A stretch of DNA of 64,000 nucleotides, taken from Geothrix sp. GTDB taxonomy: Bacteria; Acidobacteriota; Holophagae; Holophagales; Holophagaceae. The notes below the pieces were generated by a model. The model did not search any database. It was not told the DNA's origin and was given only the letters and a program-made list of their open reading frames with translations. Shown here piece by piece: positions 44,427 through 53,613 of this stretch. Within the stretch, counting starts at the first letter, position 1; each line of letters begins with the position of its first letter. The DNA lies in the NCBI GenBank assembly GCA_019449415.1, contig JAGRPP010000027.1, positions 1 through 64,000 of the forward strand, in the 5' to 3' direction. Position numbers and translations under genes: made by a program.

Positions 44427-46535
44427 CTACCCCAGCTTCAGGATGCTCGAGCCGTCCGCGTAATCCTCCGTGGGCGTCTCCCGCATTTTCTGGAGCACCT
44501 GCACCAGGGCGCGGATGCGGTCAACCATGTCCCCGATCTTGGCCAGTTTGGCCTCTTCGGGGTATTTGCGCTGGAGCATCTCCACCTGCATGGAGATGAT
44601 CGCCAGCGGATTGTTGATCTCGTGCTTGAGGGTACCCGCCATCTGGCGGAAAGACTCCAGCCGCTCGGCGGCCAGGGCCCGCTGCTGCAGCTCCGTGTGC
44701 CCCCGGAGCACCTGGAGGCGATGATACAGAGCCTCCCAGCGGAAACCCTCGGCCAGCCAATCGGTCGCCCCCGCCTCGATGAGCCGCGAGGTCTCGTCCT
44801 CGCTGGAGCGCACCACCAGGATGGGCGTGGTGGCGAAGGAGGGATGCTGCCGGTAGGCGCGGATCGTCGATTCCAGCTCCGGGTTGCCTTTGGCGTCGAT
44901 CACCAGGAAACGGAACTTGGGCAGGGGCGGCGGGGGCGGCTGGATTTCCAGCGGATGCAGCAGCAGGTCCCCGGCCTCGGCTACGGTCTGGAACAGTCCC
45001 AGCAGGCCGAGTTCATCGCTGACGAGGCCCAGCAGCGGCCGGCTGGGCTCCTCGGGCATGGCGTCGGGTCCCTCGGGCAGGTAGAGATCCAGGGCCTGGT
45101 CCGCCCACTGCCAGCGGAGCCCCGCATCCTGCAGCACGCGCTGAGTCCAGGGATCGGGGGTGGGGGCATGCAGCCCCGGGGGCAGCCCCAGCCGCAGGAT
45201 GTGGAAGCCCCGTTCCTGATCCCACCGGGCGGAAATCTCCATGCCGGGAGACAGCTGCATGAGCATGAGCTCGACGAGACCGGCCAGGGCCGGGATGAGG
45301 GGCCCCCCGGGCATCCAGACGAACCCCTGGGGCGGATCCGACCAGCGCAGCGTCACCCGGCGGAGGGCGACGAGGGCCTCCCAGCGCCGGGCCAGATCCT
45401 CCTGAAGGGACGAGAGCGGAAAAGGATGGCCCGTGGTCGAGGCGGCCGCCTCGGGCAGGCCCTCGCGATGCCCATGGTCCAGCAGGGTGGCGAGCTGGTC
45501 CAGCTGGCCCCGGATGGCCTCGCCCGCCGCCACCGGCAGCTCCTCCGCCCAGCCCTGGATGCGGCGCAGGGGCACGGCCATGGCCGCGAGCAACTCGCCA
45601 TGGCGGTCCATCTCGCGCTGGCGCTCGTTCCGCAGGCGCAGCAGCTCGCCCTGCTGTTCCGCCTGGCTGAGGGCCCGCCGCTGGAGCATGGCCTGGCGGA
45701 GAGCCAGAGAGCCCTGGCGCACGAAGGCCTGGAAGATGGCTAGGTCGAAGCGGCTGAAGGGCCTTCCGGCGGATTCGCGGTCCAGATAGAGCGCGCCCAG
45801 GATGTCGCCTTCATCGATCATGGGGGCGCACAACAGCGAGCCGCGGTGCAGCTCCACCAGGCTCAACCCGCCGAACCGGGGGTCGGCCAGGGGCCGGTTG
45901 GACAGCACGGCCGTGTGCTCCTGAGCCACATAGTCGAGCACGGAGCGGGACAGCCCGATGCCCTCCTGCACATCCCCGACGCGATGGACCGTGCGCCAGC
46001 CGCCCTCCTTCAGCCTCATCACCAGGAAGCCCCGATCGCCGGCCAGGAGGCGGAGGGATTCCTCGAGGAGGCCCCGCACCTGGGCATCGGAATCCATCTC
46101 ACGCAGAAGCCGTTCGGTGGATCGGTACAGCAGCTCGACCCCCCGGATGAGCACCATCGCCTGGGCCGGCTCGGGTTGGACCTCCTGAAAGAGATCCCCC
46201 ACCCGCTCGGCGAAGGTGGTGCCGTCCAACCCCGGGAAACCGGCGGTGAAGGTCACATGCCACCCACCCAGCGACAGCTCATCCCCGTCCTGCAGGGTGT
46301 TGCCCTGGGGGCGGTTGAGGGGCAGACCGTTCAGGGTGGTGCCGTTGGCCGATTCGAGGTCCTTCACCCACCAGACCTCGCCGATGCGCCTCAGCTCGGC
46401 ATGGGTCCGGGACAGGCTGCCGAAGGCCGGCTGGGCCACGGCGCAGGCCATGGGATCACGGCCCAGGATGCAGGGATCTTCCGTGATCGCATGTCGGAAG
46501 CGCTGGCTTCCTTCCATCCAGGACAGATACGGCAT
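44427..46535 (-). CDS. FHA-GAF multidomain protein ending in a histidine-kinase dimerisation domain
   Basis: The 702-residue protein has an FHA domain (about 18-100; ILGRDP, SLSRTHAELR, DLESANGTTLNG), a linker, and a GAF domain (about 140-290). The middle (about 310-470) looks like a degenerate ATPase-type domain without N-box or G-boxes. A pseudo-receiver follows (about 535-640; FLVIDAKGN, TPILVVRSSED). The C-terminus holds an H-box, LKHEINNPLAIIS, in a HisKA-like helical hairpin, and ends there with no HATPase domain. It may bind phosphothreonine proteins and act as a scaffold or phosphotransfer protein. No partner gene is adjacent. Confidence 0.7.
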   Translation of the reverse strand: MPYLSWMEGSQRFRHAITEDPCILGRDPMACAVAQPAFGSLSRTHAELRRIGEVWWVKDLESANGTTLNGLPLNRPQGNTLQDGDELSLGGWHVTFTAGFPGLDGTTFAERVGDLFQEVQPEPAQAMVLIRGVELLYRSTERLLREMDSDAQVRGLLEESLRLLAGDRGFLVMRLKEGGWRTVHRVGDVQEGIGLSRSVLDYVAQEHTAVLSNRPLADPRFGGLSLVELHRGSLLCAPMIDEGDILGALYLDRESAGRPFSRFDLAIFQAFVRQGSLALRQAMLQRRALSQAEQQGELLRLRNERQREMDRHGELLAAMAVPLRRIQGWAEELPVAAGEAIRGQLDQLATLLDHGHREGLPEAAASTTGHPFPLSSLQEDLARRWEALVALRRVTLRWSDPPQGFVWMPGGPLIPALAGLVELMLMQLSPGMEISARWDQERGFHILRLGLPPGLHAPTPDPWTQRVLQDAGLRWQWADQALDLYLPEGPDAMPEEPSRPLLGLVSDELGLLGLFQTVAEAGDLLLHPLEIQPPPPPLPKFRFLVIDAKGNPELESTIRAYRQHPSFATTPILVVRSSEDETSRLIEAGATDWLAEGFRWEALYHRLQVLRGHTELQQRALAAERLESFRQMAGTLKHEINNPLAIISMQVEMLQRKYPEEAKLAKIGDMVDRIRALVQVLQKMRETPTEDYADGSSILKLG

Positions 46536-46582
46536 CCAGCCCCCCCACTGTCCTCTTTCGGCGGATGCCGGCCAATCCTGAA

Positions 46583-46882
46583 TCAGGAAGGCAAAGGATA
46601 CCGCGTGTCGTGGGTCCGGCTGGGGCGGAAGAAGAGCATGGTGTGGCCGATGGTCCAGACATGTTCCAGGCCCGCAACCGCCGCGCAGAGGGCCTTGGCG
46701 GCGGTGTCTTCATCCTCGAAGCTGTTGGGGTTGATCTTGACCTTGACAAGCTCCAGGCTGTCGACCATCACATCGAGTTCGGCGGCCTGGGCAGGCGTCA
46801 CGCCCCCCTTGCCCACATGCATGACAGGCTTGAGCTTGTGGGCCTGGGCCTTGAGGAACTGGCGTTGTTTGGGCGTAAGCAT
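46583..46882 (-). CDS. yhbY: YhbY-type RNA-binding protein (CRM domain)
   Basis: The 99-residue protein is a single CRM domain: LTPKQRQFLKAQAHKLKPVMHVGKGGVTPA with the GKGG loop, then LVKVKINPNSFED and a hydrophobic C-terminal strand (HTMLFFRPS). YhbY binds pre-50S ribosomal subunits and assists assembly. Length and start agree with relatives. It stands between the FHA protein gene (47 bases away, same strand) and the divergent M64 peptidase. Confidence 0.93.
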   Translation of the reverse strand: MLTPKQRQFLKAQAHKLKPVMHVGKGGVTPAQAAELDVMVDSLELVKVKINPNSFEDEDTAAKALCAAVAGLEHVWTIGHTMLFFRPSRTHDTRYPLPS

Positions 46883-46926
46883 CGGGTCTCCGGCCTTCCA
46901 GTCTATCCTCGATGGCGAGGTGTCCC

Positions 46927-48309
46927 ATGCTCCGTCCTCTGCTGCTCTCCCTCGCCGCCCTGGCCTGCCTGGCCGCCCCGCCCCGCACCTTGCGGGTGGA
47001 CTATGGCCATACGGGAGATGCCACCTCCGAGCGCTTCGGCGTGGACCGGGTGGTGCTGGAGCCCCTGCCCTGGCCCGGTGATCCCACCAAGGCCGTGGAC
47101 ACCAGCAACCTCGGGAAGTACTGCTTCGAAGTGATCGACAAGGCCACCGGGAAGCTGCTTTATTCCAGGGGTTTCGCCAGCATCTACGGTGAATGGGAGA
47201 CCACCGACGAGGCCAAGACCCTGGGCCGCTCGTTCTCCGAGTCCCTGCGCTTCCCGCAGCCCGAGGCCCCCGTCCGCATCCAGGTGAAGAAGCGCGACGC
47301 CAAGAACGCCTTCCAGACCCTCTGGACCTTCGAGGTCGATCCCAAAGATCCCCTCATCGAGCGGACCCCCGCCCCGGCGGCCGGCGCGCTCATCGCCCTC
47401 CAGAAGGCCGGCGATCCTGCGGACAAGGTGGATTTCCTCATTCTGGGTGATGGCTACTCGGCCGCCGAGCGCGGCAAGTTCGAGCAGCAGGCGCGCAAGG
47501 TCATGGAGTTGCTCTTCCAGCAGACCCCCTTCAAGGAGCACCGGAAGGACTTCAATGTGTGGGCCCTCTGCCCCGAATCCAAGGAGAGCGGCATCTCCCG
47601 GCCCTCCACGGGCGTTCACAAGCGCACCCCCCTGGGCACCACCTACGACGCCTTCGGCAGCGAACGCTATGTGCTCACCTTCGACAATCGCGCCTGGCGC
47701 GACATCGCCGCCCAGGCCCCCTACGAGTTCGTGGAGATCCTGGTGAACGCCGAGACCTACGGCGGCGGCGGCATCCACAACCTCTACAGCACCGCCTCCG
47801 CGGGCAACAGCACCATCGGCTACCTCTTCGTGCATGAGTTCGGCCACCACTTCGCGGGCCTGGCCGACGAGTACTACACCTCCGATGTGGCCGTCACCAA
47901 TAGTCCCTCCCGTCCCGAGCCTTGGGAGCCCAACGCCACAGCCGATCCGAAGCATCCGAAGTGGAGCAGCCTCCTGACCGCCGGCGTGCCCCTGCCCACG
48001 CCCTGGAAGAAGGACGAGTTCGAGGCCCACAGCCACGCCTACCAGAAGGAACGCCGCGCCATCCGCGCCGCCAACCGGCCCGAGTCGGAGATGGATGCCC
48101 TCTTCGCCCGGGAGAAGGTCTTCGAAACGAAGCTGCTGGGCACCGATGCCCACAGCGGGAAGGTGGGCGCCTTCGAGGGGGCCAACTACGAGGCCAAGGG
48201 CTACTTCCGCAGCCAGGAGGACTGCCTCATGTTCACCCGCGACGAAGTCGGCTTCTGCGCCGCCTGTCGGGCCGCCATCGAGAAGGTGATCCGGCAGTAC
48301 GCGAAATAG
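46927..48309 (+). CDS. Secreted M64-family (IgA-peptidase-type) metalloprotease
   Basis: The 460-residue protein has a signal peptide (about 1-16). An N-terminal beta domain (about 20-150) is followed by the peptidase M64 domain: DFLILGDGYSAAERGKF, FNVWALCPESKESGIS, EILVNAETYGGGGIHNLYST and the zinc motif HEFGHHFAGLADEYY, with His303 and His307 as ligands. The C-terminus has CAACRAAIEKVI. Known members include gut Bacteroides and Clostridium ramosum IgA protease, but most environmental homologues have unknown targets. The start at 46927 follows GAGG; ATG at 46912 is less likely. Confidence 0.9.
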   Translation: MLRPLLLSLAALACLAAPPRTLRVDYGHTGDATSERFGVDRVVLEPLPWPGDPTKAVDTSNLGKYCFEVIDKATGKLLYSRGFASIYGEWETTDEAKTLGRSFSESLRFPQPEAPVRIQVKKRDAKNAFQTLWTFEVDPKDPLIERTPAPAAGALIALQKAGDPADKVDFLILGDGYSAAERGKFEQQARKVMELLFQQTPFKEHRKDFNVWALCPESKESGISRPSTGVHKRTPLGTTYDAFGSERYVLTFDNRAWRDIAAQAPYEFVEILVNAETYGGGGIHNLYSTASAGNSTIGYLFVHEFGHHFAGLADEYYTSDVAVTNSPSRPEPWEPNATADPKHPKWSSLLTAGVPLPTPWKKDEFEAHSHAYQKERRAIRAANRPESEMDALFAREKVFETKLLGTDAHSGKVGAFEGANYEAKGYFRSQEDCLMFTRDEVGFCAACRAAIEKVIRQYAK

Positions 48310-48318
48310 GGTCGCGGG

Positions 48319-48684
48319 TCAGTCCGGTCCCAGCATCCGTCGCAGGAGACGCCCGGCCAGAGCGCAACTGAAGGCCAACCCAAGCCCGAACGCCGCCGCC
48401 ATGACCACTTCGAAGGGCCACAGATTGTGGGAGGTGGGATCCTTCGCTCCCTCCACCACCACCCGGGCCATCACGGCACCGGGCACGGCGGAACCCGTGA
48501 CGAGGGTGGCCCGCCCCAACCCAAGGGGTGTCCAGCCGCCGGCCCAGGCGGCGACGACCACGAAAGCCAGGAAACCAATCATCGAGACGGGATGGGAGAA
48601 GGTGAACCGGTTGTAGGGGGCCACCCACCAGGGGATCCCTGCGGCAAGCAAAGCCGCGGCAAACCAGACCCACGAAGGCTTCAT
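48319..48684 (-). CDS. Small membrane protein, unknown
   Basis: The 121-residue protein has four likely membrane helices (about 5-22, 32-52, 60-78, 90-112) and a basic C-terminus (GRLLRRMLGPD). No motif points to a function. It resembles uncharacterised membrane proteins of similar size. The gene lies ten bases downstream of uvrB on the same strand and may be cotranscribed, and it converges with the M64 peptidase gene. Confidence 0.6.
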   Translation of the reverse strand: MKPSWVWFAAALLAAGIPWWVAPYNRFTFSHPVSMIGFLAFVVVAAWAGGWTPLGLGRATLVTGSAVPGAVMARVVVEGAKDPTSHNLWPFEVVMAAAFGLGLAFSCALAGRLLRRMLGPD

Positions 48685-48694
48685 CGGGTCCGCC

Positions 48695-50746
48695 TCAGCT
48701 CGGCACGGGCCCTGAGGCCATGGCGAGGGGCGAGTCCCCGGCGGACAGGAGCCGATCGCGGCGGGCGTGGAGGATGCGGTCGCGCAATTCCGCCGCCTCC
48801 TCGAACTTCATGTGGGAGGCCAGCTCCTTCATGCGCTTCTCGAGCTTGGCCACTTCCCGCTCGAAGGCCTTATCCTCGAGGTAGAGCAGCGGCTCTTCGG
48901 CGGCCTGGTCCTCCCTGGAGACATTGATGAATTCCCGTGCCAGGGCCTCGCCCATGACATCGTCCAGGTTGCGCTTGACGGTCTCGGGTGTGATGCCGTG
49001 CTCCAGGTTGTGCGCCAGCTGCTTGTTGCGCCGCCGCTCGGTCTCGCCGATGGCCTGCTTCATGGAACCCGTCATCACATCGGCGTAGAGGATGGCCCGG
49101 CCGTTCACATGGCGCGCCGCCCGGCCGATGGTCTGGATGAGGCTTCGGTTGTTGCGCAGGAAGCCCTCCTTGTCCGCATCCAGGATGGCCACCAGGCTCA
49201 CTTCCGGAAGGTCCAAGCCTTCGCGCAGCAGGTTGATGCCCACCAGCACATCGAAGACGCCCCGGCGCAGGTTCTTCAGCAACTCCACGCGCTCCAGCGT
49301 GTCGATCTCGCTGTGCAGGTACTCGGCCTTGATGCCCAGTTCCTGGTAGTAAGCCGTGAGCTGCTCCGCCAGCTTCTTGGTGAGCACGGTGACCAGCACC
49401 CGCTCGTCCCGGGCCACGGTCTTGCGGATCTCCTCCAGCAGGTCGTCCACCTGGGTGCCCACCGGGCGCACCTCGACGAGGGGATCCACCAGTCCTGTGG
49501 GCCGCACCACCTGCTCCACGAAGGCGCCGCCGCTCTGCTGCAGCTCGTAGTCGCCCGGGGTGGCGGAGACATACACCACTTGCTTCACCCGGCTCTCAAA
49601 TTCTTCGAACTTGAGAGGACGGTTATCCAGGGCGGAAGGGAGGCGGAAGCCGTAGTCCACGAGGGTGGTCTTGCGGGAGCGGTCGCCGTTGTACATGCCG
49701 TGGAGCTGGCCCGTGGCCACATGGCTTTCGTCCATGAAGACGATGAAGTCCTCGGGGAAGTAGTCCAGCAGCGTGTGGGGCGGCTGGCCCGGCTGGCGGC
49801 CGTCCAGGAAGCGGCTGTAGTTCTCGATACCGCTGCAGTGGCCCATCTCCTTCATCATCTCCACATCGTAGATGACGCGCTGATGGAGCCGCTGCAGCTC
49901 GACGATCTTGCCGGCGGCCCGGAACTCGTTCTCCCGCGCCTCCAGCTCCACCTTGATGTCGTGGATGGCGGCCTTGAGCTTGTCCTCGGGTGTCACATAG
50001 TGCGTCTTGGGCCAGATGGTGAGGTCGTCCAGCTTCTCGGTCACCACGCCCCGCAGGGGGTCGATCTTCGAGAGGCGCTCCACCTCGTCGCCCCATAGCT
50101 CGATGCGGTAGGCGACATCCTCATAGGCCGGATAGACCTCCACCACATCGCCGCGCACGCGGAAGATGCCGGGCTCGAAGCTGAGGTGGTTGCGCTGGTA
50201 CTGGATCGCCACCAGGTCCCGCAGCAGCATGGCCCGGTCGATGGCCTGTCCGGTCTTCAGGTTCACCGAGAGGTTCAGGTACGAGCTGGGATCACCCAGG
50301 CCGTAGATGCAGCTCACGGAGGCCACCACGATGGTGTCGCGGCGCTCCAGCAGGCAGCGGGTGGCGCTGAGGCGCAGCTTCTCCAGCTCCTCGTTGATCT
50401 TCGCGTCCTTGTCGATGAACAGGTCCCGCTCGGGCACATAGGCCTCGGGCTGGTAGTAGTCGTAGTAGCTGACGAAGTACTCGACGGCGTTCTCGGGGAA
50501 GAACTGCTTGAACTCGCTGAACAGCTGCGCGGCGAGGGTCTTGTTCGGCGCGAAGATGAGCGCCGGCCGGCCGGCCCGGGCGATGGTGCTGGCCATGGTG
50601 TAGGTCTTTCCCGAACCCGTCACCCCCAGCAGGGTCTGGGCACGGTCCCCGCGCTGAAGGCCCTCCACCAGCTGCGCGATGGCCTCTGGCTGGTCCCCGG
50701 CGGGGGAGTACGGCGACACGAGCTTGAAGGGAATTGCCTTGGCCAT
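48695..50746 (-). CDS. uvrB: UvrABC system protein B
   Basis: The 683-residue helicase-like protein verifies DNA damage in nucleotide excision repair and recruits UvrC. It has Walker A GVTGSGKT, the beta-hairpin region [16 protein letters not shown] ([12 protein letters not shown]), motif V and VI ([26 protein letters not shown] and [12 protein letters not shown]), the YAD-type linker and the C-terminal UVR domain ([26 protein letters not shown]). The last about 20 residues are variable. Two palindromic repeats lie in the 225-base gap upstream, between it and fabF. Confidence 0.98.
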   Translation of the reverse strand: MAKAIPFKLVSPYSPAGDQPEAIAQLVEGLQRGDRAQTLLGVTGSGKTYTMASTIARAGRPALIFAPNKTLAAQLFSEFKQFFPENAVEYFVSYYDYYQPEAYVPERDLFIDKDAKINEELEKLRLSATRCLLERRDTIVVASVSCIYGLGDPSSYLNLSVNLKTGQAIDRAMLLRDLVAIQYQRNHLSFEPGIFRVRGDVVEVYPAYEDVAYRIELWGDEVERLSKIDPLRGVVTEKLDDLTIWPKTHYVTPEDKLKAAIHDIKVELEARENEFRAAGKIVELQRLHQRVIYDVEMMKEMGHCSGIENYSRFLDGRQPGQPPHTLLDYFPEDFIVFMDESHVATGQLHGMYNGDRSRKTTLVDYGFRLPSALDNRPLKFEEFESRVKQVVYVSATPGDYELQQSGGAFVEQVVRPTGLVDPLVEVRPVGTQVDDLLEEIRKTVARDERVLVTVLTKKLAEQLTAYYQELGIKAEYLHSEIDTLERVELLKNLRRGVFDVLVGINLLREGLDLPEVSLVAILDADKEGFLRNNRSLIQTIGRAARHVNGRAILYADVMTGSMKQAIGETERRRNKQLAHNLEHGITPETVKRNLDDVMGEALAREFINVSREDQAAEEPLLYLEDKAFEREVAKLEKRMKELASHMKFEEAAELRDRILHARRDRLLSAGDSPLAMASGPVPS

Positions 50747-50762
50747 AGAACCAAAAGCAAAC

Positions 50763-50818
50763 CACGAAGCAGAGAAGACGCGAAGAATTATTCGTCTTTC
50801 ATTCGCGTTTTCGCGGTG
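50763..50818. repeat. Imperfect inverted repeat upstream of uvrB
   Basis: The left arm reads cacgaagcagagaagacg and the right arm, in reverse complement, caccgcgaaaacgcgaatg with aaagacgaa. It belongs to the widespread CACCGCGAAGACGCGAAG kind of intergenic repeat. It starts 17 bases upstream of the uvrB start codon. Confidence 0.5.
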
Positions 50819-50879
50819 TCAGCGGGGCCCATTCCCAGGGCGAAGCGAGCCGTCCCCCCAGGTCCTTTTGAATGAACCC

Positions 50880-50950
50880 AGCCAGGACGAAGGGGACGGG
50901 ACGCGAAGACCGGCTTCGAGGCATCCCCTTCATCCCCTGCATCCTGGCTT
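50880..50950. repeat. Imperfect inverted repeat between fabF and uvrB
   Basis: The left arm agccaggacgaagggga pairs with the right arm, whose reverse complement is aagccaggatgcagggga. Between them are further gggga units. A repeat of AAGCCAGGATGAAGGGGA type is a known intergenic pattern (from memory). It lies 22 bases after the fabF stop and could end that transcript. Confidence 0.5.
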
Positions 50951-50971
50951 GTCTGGAAGCTCCCGGGAAAC

Positions 50972-52225
50972 CTAGATTTTCCGCAGGATCAGGCAGCCAT
51001 TGGTACCGCCGAAGCCGAAGCCGTTGTTCATGGCGTATTCGGCATCGAAGGTGCCGGCCACATTGGGCGTCACATCCAAGTCGCACTCGGGATCCTGGCG
51101 ATCCACATTGATGGTGGGGGGGATCTTCCCGGTCTTGACGGCCATGACGGCCACGATGGTCTCCAGGCCGCCGGCGGCGCCCAGCAGGTGGCCGTGCATG
51201 GACTTGGAACTGCTCACCTTGATCTTCTTCGAGTGCTCGCCGAAGACCTTCTGGATGGCCTGGCACTCCAGCTTGTCGCCCACGGGCGTGCTGGTGCCGT
51301 GCATGTTCACATAGCCCACTTCCTCGGCCGCGATGTCGGCGTCCTTGATGGCCGCCCGCATGACGCGCTGGCCGCCCTCACCCTCGGGGGCGGGGGTGGT
51401 GATGTGGTTGGCGTCGCCGCTCATGCCGTACCCGGCCACCTCGGCGTAGATCTTGGCGCCGCGGGCCTTGGCCAGCTCGTATTCCTCGAGGATGACGATG
51501 CCGGCGCCTTCGGCCATCACGAAGCCGTCCCGGTCCACATCGAAGGGTCGGGAGGCGCGCTCAGGCTCGTCGTTGCGGGTGCTGAGGGCGCGCATGGCCG
51601 CGAAGCCGCCCACGCCCAGCTGGTTCACCACCGAGTCGCTGCCGCCGGCCATCATGCGGTCCGCATAGCCGAAGGCGATGAGGCGCGCGGCGTCGCCGAT
51701 GGCGTGGGCGCCGGTGGCGCAGGCGGTGGCCACGGCGCTGCACGGGCCCTGCAGGCCGTACTTGATGCTGGCCTGGCCGCTGGCCAGGTTCACGATGAGG
51801 CTGGGGATGAAGAAGGGGCTGGTGCGGCGGGGGCCGCGGTAGCCGTTGGCCTCGTCCCAGATGGTGCTGAGGCCGCCGATGCCGCTGCCGATGTAGGTGC
51901 CGAACACCTCGCGCTCAGCCTTGGTGAGTTCCACCTGGTCGAAGCCCGCATCCACCCAGGCCTCATGGGCCGCACCCAGGGCGTAGTGGATGAAGATGTC
52001 CATCTTCTTCTGCTCTTTCTTCTCGATGAACAGGTCGGGGTTGAAGCCCTTGACCTGGCCGGCGATCTTGCAGGCGAAGTCGGTGACATCGAAACGGTCG
52101 ATGGTGCCGATGCCGCTCTTCCCGGCCAGGAGGTTGGCCCAGGTCTCGGGAACGGTGAGGCCGCAGGGATTGACCGTTCCCATGCCCGTGATGACGACGC
52201 GACGGCGCTGGACAGTCCTGCTCAT
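50972..52225 (-). CDS. fabF: Beta-ketoacyl-ACP synthase II
   Basis: The 417-residue condensing enzyme elongates acyl-ACP with malonyl-ACP. It begins RRVVITGMGTVNPCG and has the nucleophile cysteine in TACATGAHAIGDAARLI, the catalytic histidines in NMHGTSTPVGD and SKSMHGHLLGAAGG, and the gatekeeper region GFGGTNG. AGGTGA precedes the start. It follows acpP by 90 bases on the same strand, the usual acpP-fabF pairing in fatty acid synthesis operons; fabD and fabG are not here. Confidence 0.97.
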   Translation of the reverse strand: MSRTVQRRRVVITGMGTVNPCGLTVPETWANLLAGKSGIGTIDRFDVTDFACKIAGQVKGFNPDLFIEKKEQKKMDIFIHYALGAAHEAWVDAGFDQVELTKAEREVFGTYIGSGIGGLSTIWDEANGYRGPRRTSPFFIPSLIVNLASGQASIKYGLQGPCSAVATACATGAHAIGDAARLIAFGYADRMMAGGSDSVVNQLGVGGFAAMRALSTRNDEPERASRPFDVDRDGFVMAEGAGIVILEEYELAKARGAKIYAEVAGYGMSGDANHITTPAPEGEGGQRVMRAAIKDADIAAEEVGYVNMHGTSTPVGDKLECQAIQKVFGEHSKKIKVSSSKSMHGHLLGAAGGLETIVAVMAVKTGKIPPTINVDRQDPECDLDVTPNVAGTFDAEYAMNNGFGFGGTNGCLILRKI

Positions 52226-52315
52226 GGCTTCACCTCACTTTTCGTTGGACGGACGGGAAAACAAACATGCCGCAGGGCCGTGGGGGCGCTGCGGCATGTA
52301 ACGATCCACGCAGGA

Positions 52316-52555
52316 TTAGGCCTTCGCGTGCTTCTCGATGTAGGCGATCGCATCGCCCACCGTGCGGATCTTCTCCTGCTCGCTCTCAGGGATCTCGAGG
52401 CTGAAGGCCTCTTCGATGGCCATGATGATCTCGACGGTATCGAGGCTGTCCGCACCGAGATCGTCCACAAAGTGGCTGGATTCGGAAATGGAATCCTCGG
52501 GCTTGGCCAACTGCTCGGCAATAATCGCAATGACCTTCTTACGCACATCAGCCAT
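52316..52555 (-). CDS. acpP: Acyl carrier protein
   Basis: The 79-residue acidic protein carries growing acyl chains on a phosphopantetheine arm attached to the serine in GADSLDTVEIIMAIEEAF. Helices and length match AcpP. The start at 52555 follows GGAGGAG at ideal spacing; the in-frame ATG at 52570 lies inside that ribosome-binding region and is rejected. fabF follows on the same transcript, and coaBC and xer genes elsewhere in the window are unrelated in location. Confidence 0.97.
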   Translation of the reverse strand: MADVRKKVIAIIAEQLAKPEDSISESSHFVDDLGADSLDTVEIIMAIEEAFSLEIPESEQEKIRTVGDAIAYIEKHAKA

Positions 52556-52582
52556 CGTGGGCTCCTCCAAACGAACCCGGAA

Positions 52583-52612
52583 ACCCTAACACACTCTCCG
52601 CCCGATTGCCAA
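52583..52612 (-). promoter_or_regulatory. Putative promoter of acpP-fabF
   Basis: Read on the minus strand, TTGGCA (52612-52607) is followed after 18 bases by TAGGGT (52588-52583), with TG-rich bases just before it. Transcription would begin about 20 bases before the acpP ribosome-binding site. The -35 is good and the -10 weak. Confidence 0.4.
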
Positions 52613-52653
52613 ACCCCGGGTAGGTTGGCTAAGTGTCAGTGCAGGAATGTCCC

Positions 52654-53601
52654 ATGCCCCGCGCCCGAACGCATGAAGAACCCGAGAACGGCTGGCCGCT
52701 GGGATGGGGCGCCAGCCTCCGCGAGTTCCGCACCTTCCTGGCGGTGGAGCGGGGGCTTTCGGTTCACACGGCTTCAGGCTACCTCTCCGATCTGAACCAC
52801 CTGGTCGTCTGGGCCTGCGATCGAGGCATCTCCGCCACGGACCTGACGCGGGACCACCTCACCGCCTTCCTCGTCTCCCAGCATGCCGAAGGGAAGGCCC
52901 CCCGCAGCCTGGCGCGGATGAGCTCGAGCCTGCGCGCCTTCCTCACCTTCCTCCGCATGGAGGGCGGCGAGGGGGCCGGCCCTGAGGCGGTGGTGAAGCC
53001 GCCCCGCCCGCCCCGCATCCTGCCCCGCACCCTGGGCGAAAGCCAGGTGGAGGCCCTGCTGAATGCGCCGGACACGGCCACGCCCCTGGGTGTGCGGGAT
53101 CGCGCCTGGCTGGAGCTCCTCTACGCCTCGGGCCTCCGTGTCTCCGAACTGGCGGGGCTCCCGGCCCTTTCGGTGTTCCTGGACGAAGGGTTCCTCAAGG
53201 TCACGGGCAAGGGCCGCAAAGAACGACTCATTCCCTTCGGCTCCAGCGCCGAGCGGTGGATCCGCGCCTGGCTCGTCTTGCGCCCCGGGTTCAAGCCCAG
53301 GGGCGGCGAACTCTTCGTGGGCCAGCGCGGAGAGGGGATCACCCGCCAGCACCTGTGGCGGCTCCTCAAGGCCTACGCCCTCAAGGCCGGTCTCCGCGTC
53401 GAGGCCGTGAGCCCCCATGTGCTGCGGCACGCCTTCGCCACGCACCTCCTGGACCACGGCGCCGACCTCCGCGCCGTCCAGGCCATGCTCGGCCACGCCG
53501 ACATCAGCACGACCCAGATCTACACCCATGTCCACCAGACGAGGCTCCGCGCCCTGTACGACCAGATGCACCCGCGGAGTGGCTCGCCGACGGCCGACTG
53601 A
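52654..53601 (+). CDS. xerD: Tyrosine recombinase XerD-type
   Basis: The 315-residue recombinase has an N-terminal core-binding domain (about 20-110) and a complete catalytic set: Arg162 (ASGLRVSEL), Lys186 (GKGRKERLIP), His255 and Arg258 (SPHVLRHAFATHLLDHGADLRAVQAML), His281 (LGHADISTTQ) and nucleophile Tyr290 (IYTHV). The GADLRAVQxMLGHADISTTQIYTHV block is typical for XerD. It is probably the partner of the Xer at 11973-12893. The ATG at 52654 has AGGA seven bases upstream; GTG at 52633 is possible. Confidence 0.9.
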   Translation: MPRARTHEEPENGWPLGWGASLREFRTFLAVERGLSVHTASGYLSDLNHLVVWACDRGISATDLTRDHLTAFLVSQHAEGKAPRSLARMSSSLRAFLTFLRMEGGEGAGPEAVVKPPRPPRILPRTLGESQVEALLNAPDTATPLGVRDRAWLELLYASGLRVSELAGLPALSVFLDEGFLKVTGKGRKERLIPFGSSAERWIRAWLVLRPGFKPRGGELFVGQRGEGITRQHLWRLLKAYALKAGLRVEAVSPHVLRHAFATHLLDHGADLRAVQAMLGHADISTTQIYTHVHQTRLRALYDQMHPRSGSPTAD

Positions 53602-53613
53602 TCCCCCAGGGCC

